Source of the DNA: Candidatus Electrothrix marina
Lineage (GTDB): Bacteria; Desulfobacterota; Desulfobulbia; Desulfobulbales; Desulfobulbaceae
DNA length: 5,032 nt
Direction of reading: 5' to 3'
NCBI GenBank assembly: GCA_004028495.1
Contig: MTKS01000143.1
Span: 1 to 5,032 of the forward strand
Part shown: positions 1 to 5,032 of the stretch, one piece after another
How the letters are laid out: every line of letters begins with the position of its first letter
How positions within the stretch are numbered: position 1 is the stretch's first letter
Translations under genes and position numbers: made by a program
The notes under the pieces: model-generated
What the model was told of the DNA's origin: nothing
Database searches by the model: none
The model's input: the letters and a program-made list of their open reading frames with translations, nothing else

Positions 1-2149
1 GGAAATGATGGAGGAGATGGATGGTGTCGTCCACCACTATGCCCAAAACAAGACTGCCCACCATCATCGTCATCAGATCAAGAGGGATATTGTTCATGCC
101 CATCATCCCCAGGACACAGAGAATCGGGATCACATTTGCCGCCATACTCATCAGGCCGATGCGAACACGGCCCACCAAGACGATCATCAACAGGGTAATA
201 ATCACCAGAGAAATAGTATAACTCTTGGTCATTGTTGTCACCGAATTGTCGATTATTTGGACAAGAAGCGGAATTTTACCGGTCATGGTCACAGAGGCGT
301 CAGGGAACTGCTCGTTCAGGTATTCCTTTATCTTCTCCATGAACTCGGCATAGAGGACCGCGTCATCACAGGGCGCAAGTACGGAAAAGCGTGCTGTCTG
401 ATAGGCGGAATCCGCAAAATCCTTCAGATCGTCGTTGCCGCTTGATTCAAAGAGCATGAGTTCCTGAGCTATAAGTGCCCTGGTCTCCGGTACAATGTAG
501 GCTTTGCCCTGATCAGCATGCAAGGCCCGGTTGGTTTCTTTCAGCACATCAGGGAGTGCCCAGACCTTCCCGGCCCTGATCCCTGCAACCTCAAATTTGC
601 CGACCTGAGCCACGGCTAGATCCAGGCGTCGAAGAAAATCAGGGTCATGGAGACCGTTTTCACGGCCTGAGTCGATCAGCACCTCTAACACCGTGGTGCC
701 GCCCAGCACCGCATCAAGTCGTTCAGTGGCGATTCGGATAGGTGCATTTTTCGGGAACCAGGAGATACCGTCATGGGAGAAATGCAGTTTCGAGACGCCG
801 TACAGGGAAATAAGTGCGATAAGCCCGAAAACGGCGGTAATCGTGACGGGATGGGCTGTTGTTATTGAGGCTGTCCGGCTGAACAATGCATCTGTTCGTG
901 AATTAACCGCAACGATTCCGCTTCTTCTCCGCCGCACCGGAAAGATCGCTATGAGTGCTGGCAGGAGGATGACAGTGTAGATAAAGGCGATAAGCACCCC
1001 GACCGGCGCGGTCCAGCCGAGCTGGGCCACCGCAGCTATGTCGGCCCAGACAAAGGAGAGCAGGCCGCAGGAGGTGGTTACGCTGGTCATCAGCACGGGT
1101 AAGCCTGCTAATCCGACAGCATCGACAACAGCCTGTTTCTTGTCGCCGCAACGGTTGAAATTCCGATAGAATATAGTGAGAATATGAACGGTGTCGGCAA
1201 TCCCGACAACAAGCAGAAAGGCGGGAAGAATCTGACTAAACATGGTGATGGGAATATCGAGCAGGGCCATGAAACCGAAGGTGGAGAGCAGGGAGAGCAT
1301 CACGATCAGGAGAGGATAGATAACGCCTGAAAGCCGTCTGTAGAGCAGGGCCAAGAAAAAAATCATCATCAGCAGGGTCAGAGGCAGGAGGAGGGCCATG
1401 TCCCGTTTAATGTCGGTATTAAGCGCAGCTATCACAGCCGGGGTACCGGAAAAAAATATCTTGAGACCCGGATCCTGATATTTACCGATCACCCCTTGGA
1501 TGGCCTCGGTGATCTCCATGCTTTCCGCATTGCTCAGATACCGGTCGGTATTATTTTCGCCCTCAACGTGTTCCTGTTCAAAGCCCGCCAGCACATCTTC
1601 CGGCTGCCCATCTTTGACAGCAAGGGCCTTGATGATAATAGGAACCGTTGAGCGGTCACGGGAGACCAGAAAATTTTCATAGAGTGGGTAATGATCAATG
1701 AGTCCTCTGATCCTTGCTGCTTCCTCATCGGTTTGTGGAGGATTCTCAAACAGTTCTTCAATAGAGAGGGTGTCTGCGTCGCTCCGAACCACCCTTGCGT
1801 TGGCCAAGCTGGTGATCTCGTCAATGTACGGCACCGTATTTTCAAGTTCCTGGTGCAGCCGTCGCAAGGTGGCGAAAAAATCTTTATCCAGTCCCTGCGC
1901 AGGTTGGAGAGCAACGATAAAAATTTCGTCCTGACCGAACCGATCCTTGAAATCGTTATAGGCGATCAGGGCGGGATCGTTTGCATGGAATAAACTCTCG
2001 TCCCGGGTGTCGATCGTGAGCTTGCCCAGCTGGCTGGCCAGCCCGGCGGTACTCAGCAACATCAGGATCAGGGCTGCGTATTTTCTCTCGTAGACAAAGG
2101 CGGTGAACGCCCTGAACAGGGTTTCGCATTGTTTGTAGATAGTCTTCAA
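1..2149 (-). CDS. Second RND-superfamily (MMPL/HAE3-like) exporter, 3' end missing, 716 codons visible
   Basis: Reading from the TTG at 2147-2149, the frame stays open for 716 codons and runs off the window at position 1. I translated it throughout and saw no frameshift or stop. It is an inner-membrane exporter like its neighbour. Layout: TM1 about 23-41; first periplasmic loop 42-250; TM2 251-269, TM3 273-296, TM4 304-328, TM5 350-369, TM6 377-404; a basic linker with RRRR at 406-409; TM7 434-452; second periplasmic loop about 454-642; TM8 643-660, TM9 663-685, TM10 690-714. Intramembrane acids: TM4 GIADTVHIL (D319/H322) and TM10 VVDDTIHLL (D707/D708/H711). Missing are TM11 and TM12, about 85-90 residues by comparison with the neighbour, so the full protein should be near 800 aa. 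It shares about half its residues with the first permease in the N-terminal part. It has several cysteines (8, 334, 361, 594, 678), whereas I find only one (C750) in the first. It starts 28 bases after the first permease's stop, so the two are probably co-translated from one message. Substrate unknown. Confidence 0.93.
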   Translation of the reverse strand, partial: MKTIYKQCETLFRAFTAFVYERKYAALILMLLSTAGLASQLGKLTIDTRDESLFHANDPALIAYNDFKDRFGQDEIFIVALQPAQGLDKDFFATLRRLHQELENTVPYIDEITSLANARVVRSDADTLSIEELFENPPQTDEEAARIRGLIDHYPLYENFLVSRDRSTVPIIIKALAVKDGQPEDVLAGFEQEHVEGENNTDRYLSNAESMEITEAIQGVIGKYQDPGLKIFFSGTPAVIAALNTDIKRDMALLLPLTLLMMIFFLALLYRRLSGVIYPLLIVMLSLLSTFGFMALLDIPITMFSQILPAFLLVVGIADTVHILTIFYRNFNRCGDKKQAVVDAVGLAGLPVLMTSVTTSCGLLSFVWADIAAVAQLGWTAPVGVLIAFIYTVILLPALIAIFPVRRRRSGIVAVNSRTDALFSRTASITTAHPVTITAVFGLIALISLYGVSKLHFSHDGISWFPKNAPIRIATERLDAVLGGTTVLEVLIDSGRENGLHDPDFLRRLDLAVAQVGKFEVAGIRAGKVWALPDVLKETNRALHADQGKAYIVPETRALIAQELMLFESSGNDDLKDFADSAYQTARFSVLAPCDDAVLYAEFMEKIKEYLNEQFPDASVTMTGKIPLLVQIIDNSVTTMTKSYTISLVIITLLMIVLVGRVRIGLMSMAANVIPILCVLGMMGMNNIPLDLMTMMVGSLVLGIVVDDTIHLLHHF

Positions 2150-2155
2150 AATTGC

Positions 2156-2163
2156 TCACCTCC
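2156..2163 (-). promoter_or_regulatory. Ribosome binding site that decides the TTG start of the second permease
   Basis: GGAGGTGA sits 6 bases before the TTG at 2147-2149, in the 28-base gap after the first permease. A GTG at 2157-2159 lies inside this motif, but it opens a different frame that stops after 67 codons and makes no recognisable protein. The TTG frame instead gives a full-length RND protein aligned residue for residue with its neighbour from the N-terminus. An in-frame TGA at 2156-2158 rules out any start further upstream. Confidence 0.88.
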
Positions 2164-2177
2164 CAGTCTGCATACTA

Positions 2178-4595
2178 TCAAGAAGAGATAGGTATTTTGG
2201 ACCGATTAACCAGCACCATCAGGGCCGGGGCAATGAAATAATCCGCCAGCAGGGCCGTAATAATGGTAAAGCCGGTCAGCCAACCGAAGTTGAACAGGTT
2301 GTTCATGGAGGCGAACATGAAGATGAAAAAACCGAGGGACAGGACACAGGTGGTGATCAGCATGGCCCGGCCTGTACTGTGCAGGGTTTCCATGACGGCC
2401 TGCTTGGCATCTCCGGTCTGTTCAAAATAGCGGCGAAAGTTATGCATGAAATGGATCGTGTCATCCACAGCTAAACCAATGGAGATACTGCCCACCAGCA
2501 TGGTGAAGAGATCTAGAGGCACTTGGAACCACCCCATAATGCCCAAGGTGAGAATAATGGGGAAGAGGTTGGGGATCATACTCAGCAGCCCGGTCCGCAT
2601 TTTACCGATCAAAAGGATCATCAACAGCGTGATGACGATCAGGGCAATGGTGTAACTCTTGGCCATACTGCGGATAACCCGGGCCATAGTCTGAAAGAGG
2701 ATGGAGGTCATACCGGTGGTGGTAATTTTCAGCTCAGGAAAGGTCTGCTGAAAATGTTCGTTCACTGTCTGAATAAAATCAGTATAGGCCACAGCATCCT
2801 GGAACGGCACCTTGATGGTGAACCGGGCCTTGGAAAACTGGCTGTCTGTTACGTCTTCCAGATCATCGGAGCCGCTGTTTTCAAAGAGGAGAAACTCTTG
2901 GGGAATCAGGTCGGGATTATCAGGGACCGCATAGAATTCCGGTCGATTTTCGTTCAAGGCCTGATGGATTTCCTTCAGGATGGTGGTGATGCTCCAGGCC
3001 TTGCCCGCAAATATCTTTCCTTTCTTCAACTGCTCTACGTACCCGACCGAGTTATCTATTCGTTGCAGGAGATCCGGATCATACAGGCCATTGACCTTAC
3101 CCGTGTCCAGGATAATCTCCAAGGCGATTGAGCCCCGCATCTCCTCATCAATAATTTCCGAGGCAATACGAATGGGAGAGTCTTTTTTATACCAGCGAAC
3201 AACATCATGGGAAAACTTGACTCGGGTAATACCGACGATAGACACAATAAAAATCAGGGCCGTGATGACCAAAATTGCCTTGGGATTGCCAGTGGCAACA
3301 TGCCCGATTGTGGACAAAATATTATCGAGCCGAGGAGTGGTCTGTTGAGAAGTCTTTTCCTTTTGATCTTTCAGAGGAATCAGAGCAAGAAGAGCAGGCA
3401 GGAGAACAATGGTGTAGAGCAGCGCCAGCATAACCCCGGCAGCAGCATAGATTCCCAGATCGGCAATAGGTGCCACATCCGCAGTGGAAAAGGAGAGCAG
3501 GCCACCTGCCGTGGTCAGCGAGGTCATGAAGACAGCAAGCCCGGAATGCCCAACTGCGTATTCTACGGCCTCGGCTTTGTCACCCTTGTTTTTGCGGAAA
3601 CGATGAAAGAAAATCGCCAGGATATGGACCGAGTCACCCACGCCAACCGCCATCAGGAAAGAGGGGAGAATCTGGGTAGGGAGCTTTATCGCCGTACCAA
3701 AGATGGCCATCAGGGCCAAGGTGGAGAGGAGCGAGAAAGCGACCACTAATAGAGGCAGAAAAACAGCTGAAGCCCGCCGAAACATAAGAAAAAGAAAGGT
3801 ACCAATGGTCAGGCCGACCAGCAGCATAAACTTTCTCATGTCCTTCATCATGGCTTTTTTGAGAAAGTCGGTGACCACCGGGCCTCCGGCAACATAGATC
3901 TCAAAATTCGGGGCACGGTAGGTATCAACAATGCTGGTCACGGCCTGAACTACCTCGCTGGTTTCCGCATCCGTGAGAAAGATTCGCTCTTCCTGTGAAG
4001 TTGTCTCACTATCCTCTGTAAAACCGTCCAGTACATCATCAACCTCTTCGCCCTGAGAGGAGTAGGCCTGCATCTGGAGAACAACAGCAGTAAAGTCTCC
4101 TTTCTCCGAAATGAGCATATTCTTATACAGGGGATTCGCCAAGGCCCGTTCCTTCACAGCGGCTAGCTCTTCCGGTGTTTTTGGCCAATTTTCCAGCAGG
4201 TCTTCGACAATCAGCCGGTCCCCATCACCCCTGGTGCTGCGGGCATTGATCAGGCTGTTGATATCATCAACATAAGGAACATTATCCCGCAGTTCAACGT
4301 GCAGTTTTCTTAATTTTTTAAGAAATTCCGGGGCAAAAACATCCTTGCTTTTGACAGCCACGATAACCATCTCGGTGTTGCCGAACTGGTCTCGGAAATC
4401 ATTATATGCCAGCAAGTCAGGGTCTTGATCATGCAGGAAGCCTTCTGTGGAGGTATCCACGGTGAGGTTGGGGAGCTGCGAGAGAAGCGCCCCGGTAAAG
4501 ACAGCCAGCACAAGCAGGGTGATGATGTTATGCCGATAAAACAGACGCGCTGCTGCGGCAAATTTGTTTTCTATACGTTCTCTGATACGATTCAT
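2178..4595 (-). CDS. RND-superfamily (MMPL/HAE3-like, COG1033-type) exporter, complete, 805 aa
   Basis: An inner-membrane permease that probably uses the proton gradient to export a hydrophobic or lipid-like substrate; the substrate is not readable from sequence. Layout: a short basic cytoplasmic N-terminus; TM1 about 24-41; first periplasmic loop about 42-252; TM2 256-272, TM3 276-299, TM4 306-330, TM5 352-370, TM6 379-405; a polar cytoplasmic linker 408-425; TM7 438-457; second periplasmic loop about 459-645; TM8 647-665, TM9 668-689, TM10 694-717, TM11 742-762, TM12 768-796; and a very short tail. Acidic motifs sit inside TM4 (GVGDSVHIL, D321/H324) and TM10 (AVDDTIHFM, D711/D712/H715). These match the proton-relay positions of RND proteins, and the TM2-6 block resembles a sterol-sensing-type domain. 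The length is normal for the MMPL/COG1033 group and shorter than AcrB-type pumps (about 1,050 aa). The ATG is set by GGAGGA 7 bases upstream. The gene ends with TGA followed directly by in-frame TAG. It is the middle gene of the cassette and a paralogue of the next one. No adaptor gene is seen nearby. Confidence 0.95.
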   Translation of the reverse strand: MNRIRERIENKFAAAARLFYRHNIITLLVLAVFTGALLSQLPNLTVDTSTEGFLHDQDPDLLAYNDFRDQFGNTEMVIVAVKSKDVFAPEFLKKLRKLHVELRDNVPYVDDINSLINARSTRGDGDRLIVEDLLENWPKTPEELAAVKERALANPLYKNMLISEKGDFTAVVLQMQAYSSQGEEVDDVLDGFTEDSETTSQEERIFLTDAETSEVVQAVTSIVDTYRAPNFEIYVAGGPVVTDFLKKAMMKDMRKFMLLVGLTIGTFLFLMFRRASAVFLPLLVVAFSLLSTLALMAIFGTAIKLPTQILPSFLMAVGVGDSVHILAIFFHRFRKNKGDKAEAVEYAVGHSGLAVFMTSLTTAGGLLSFSTADVAPIADLGIYAAAGVMLALLYTIVLLPALLALIPLKDQKEKTSQQTTPRLDNILSTIGHVATGNPKAILVITALIFIVSIVGITRVKFSHDVVRWYKKDSPIRIASEIIDEEMRGSIALEIILDTGKVNGLYDPDLLQRIDNSVGYVEQLKKGKIFAGKAWSITTILKEIHQALNENRPEFYAVPDNPDLIPQEFLLFENSGSDDLEDVTDSQFSKARFTIKVPFQDAVAYTDFIQTVNEHFQQTFPELKITTTGMTSILFQTMARVIRSMAKSYTIALIVITLLMILLIGKMRTGLLSMIPNLFPIILTLGIMGWFQVPLDLFTMLVGSISIGLAVDDTIHFMHNFRRYFEQTGDAKQAVMETLHSTGRAMLITTCVLSLGFFIFMFASMNNLFNFGWLTGFTIITALLADYFIAPALMVLVNRSKIPISS

Positions 4596-4602
4596 CGGAT
4601 GT

Positions 4603-4608
4603 TCCTCC
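4603..4608 (-). promoter_or_regulatory. Ribosome binding site of the first RND permease
   Basis: GGAGGA lies 7 bases before the ATG at 4593-4595, inside the 25-base gap after the regulator's stop codon. It is a strong Shine-Dalgarno at good spacing and fixes this ATG as the start. There is no room for a separate promoter and leader in the gap, which supports read-through from the regulator gene. Confidence 0.9.
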
Positions 4609-4620
4609 GGAAAAGGTGTG

Positions 4621-5032
4621 TTATCTTTCGAGGTTATTGCGGATTTTTTGTAATATTTGTTTCACGGTCTCCAGTTCTTCTTGGCTGACGCCCTGGTAGG
4701 CCTGATCAAGGACTGCCCGACCAGCAGTAGAAATTTCTGCCCAGGTTCTCGCGGCTTTTTCTGTGGGAATGATCATCTTGACCCGCTGGTCTTCCGGGTC
4801 GCGCTCTCGCCTTACCCATTCATCCCGTTCCATCCGGTCGATGAGTCGGGCCGTGGTGGCACCGGTAATGGCAAGGCGGTCAGCCAGCTCAGACTGAGAA
4901 AGCGGGCCAAGGGCGGTCAGATTGGCCAGGGCGAGGAATTGACCCGGACTTATACCGCTGCCCTGGAGCTTTTCGCCCAAGGTGCTGAGAAAGGTCTTCG
5001 TTGTGAGATTACAATGAAAACCTATACTTTCA
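4621..5032 (-). CDS. MarR-family winged-helix transcriptional regulator, 5' end missing
   Basis: This is probably a ligand-responsive DNA-binding dimer that controls the permease genes behind it. The frame is open from the window edge to a TAA at 4621-4623, giving 136 complete codons; numbering starts at codon 5029-5031. A TTG at 4978-4980 could be called as the start. It has no Shine-Dalgarno before it, and the 17 codons upstream stay open and read like the first MarR dimerisation helix, so the true start should lie beyond the window. Seen: the lead-in GISPGQFLALANL, then PLSQSELADRL (about residues 43-53), the recognition helix around ATTARLIDRME (58-68), and the wing RRERDPEDQR (74-83) with the D-x-x-D-x-R pattern typical of MarR/SlyA proteins. 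C-terminal helices for dimerisation follow. MarR proteins are usually 140-150 aa, so only a few residues are missing. The first permease starts 25 bases after its stop, which suggests co-transcription and probably self-regulation. The ligand is unknown. Confidence 0.93.
   Translation of the reverse strand, partial: ESIGFHCNLTTKTFLSTLGEKLQGSGISPGQFLALANLTALGPLSQSELADRLAITGATTARLIDRMERDEWVRRERDPEDQRVKMIIPTEKAARTWAEISTAGRAVLDQAYQGVSQEELETVKQILQKIRNNLER

Larger units (their letters stand above)
1..5032 (-). other. Probable operon: MarR regulator, RND permease 1, RND permease 2
   Basis: All three genes lie on one strand with gaps of 25 and 28 bases, each carrying a ribosome binding site and no hairpin-plus-T-run terminator. 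The promoter is expected upstream of the regulator, beyond 5032, and the operon continues past position 1 at least to the end of the second permease. Co-transcription is inferred from spacing, not shown. Confidence 0.75.

Noticed and set aside
5..445. A plus-strand open frame of 146 codons, rich in His and Gln
   Set aside because: It lies exactly opposite TM8-TM10 and the end of the second periplasmic loop of permease 2. Its His/Gln/Asn bias is what reverse reading of hydrophobic Leu/Ile/Met/Val codons gives. The minus-strand frame has clear family motifs.
1534..2159. Two short minus-strand frames (1534-1914 and 1956-2159) that could suggest a broken or frameshifted permease
   Set aside because: They are in the wrong register. 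The true frame from TTG 2149 is uninterrupted to position 1 and encodes a full set of RND features, so the gene is not a pseudogene.
2523..3131. A plus-strand open frame of 202 codons
   Set aside because: It is antisense to permease 1 (TM7-TM9 region and second loop). It has low-complexity polar composition, and its slight likeness to the frame at 5-445 only mirrors the paralogy of the two permeases.
1052..3503. 15-base direct match (1052-1066 and 3489-3503) as a possible repeat or recombination site
   Set aside because: It falls in homologous TM5 codons (GLLSF region) of the two paralogous permeases and is simply leftover similarity from duplication.
3207..3749. A plus-strand open frame of 180 codons
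   Set aside because: It is antisense to TM3-TM7 of permease 1, has no recognisable motif, and is rich in Gly/Arg/Gln as expected of a shadow frame.
4596..4609. Small inverted repeat CGGA-N6-TCCG over the ribosome binding site of permease 1, as a possible translational switch
   Set aside because: The stem is only 4 base pairs and pairing fails at the next position. It is within chance expectation and too weak to claim regulation.

Overview
The window holds one tightly packed operon-like block read entirely on the minus strand, in the order MarR-type regulator, first RND-superfamily permease, second RND-superfamily permease. Both outer genes are cut by the window edges. The regulator (4621-5032) lacks its start, and the second permease (1-2149) lacks roughly its last 85-90 residues. 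Only the central permease (2178-4595, 805 aa) is complete. The gaps between genes are 25 and 28 bases, and each permease has a strong Shine-Dalgarno sequence in the gap before it. No stretch over 300 bases lacks a gene. I see no RNA gene, mobile element, CRISPR array or obvious terminator.

The two permeases are paralogues. They align without gaps over about the first 180 residues, and 39 of 80 residues are identical over positions 41-120 (hand count). Both show the 12-helix, two-periplasmic-loop plan of the RND/MMPL exporters, closest in style to the COG1033 / hydrophobe-amphiphile efflux-3 (HAE3) group. The intramembrane acidic motif D(S/T)(V/I)H occurs in TM4 and TM10 of both. No periplasmic adaptor or TolC-type outer-membrane gene is visible. 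The substrate cannot be read from the sequence; a hydrophobic or lipid-like compound is the family-based guess.

The simplest reading is a regulated export cassette: a MarR-family winged-helix protein senses a small molecule and controls transcription of itself and two related inner-membrane exporters. The promoter and operator would lie beyond position 5032, outside the window.

The organism is a Gram-negative-type bacterium with balanced base composition and strong GGAGG ribosome binding sites. The permease style would fit Desulfobacterota (for example Desulfobulbales), but this is a low-confidence guess from protein style alone.
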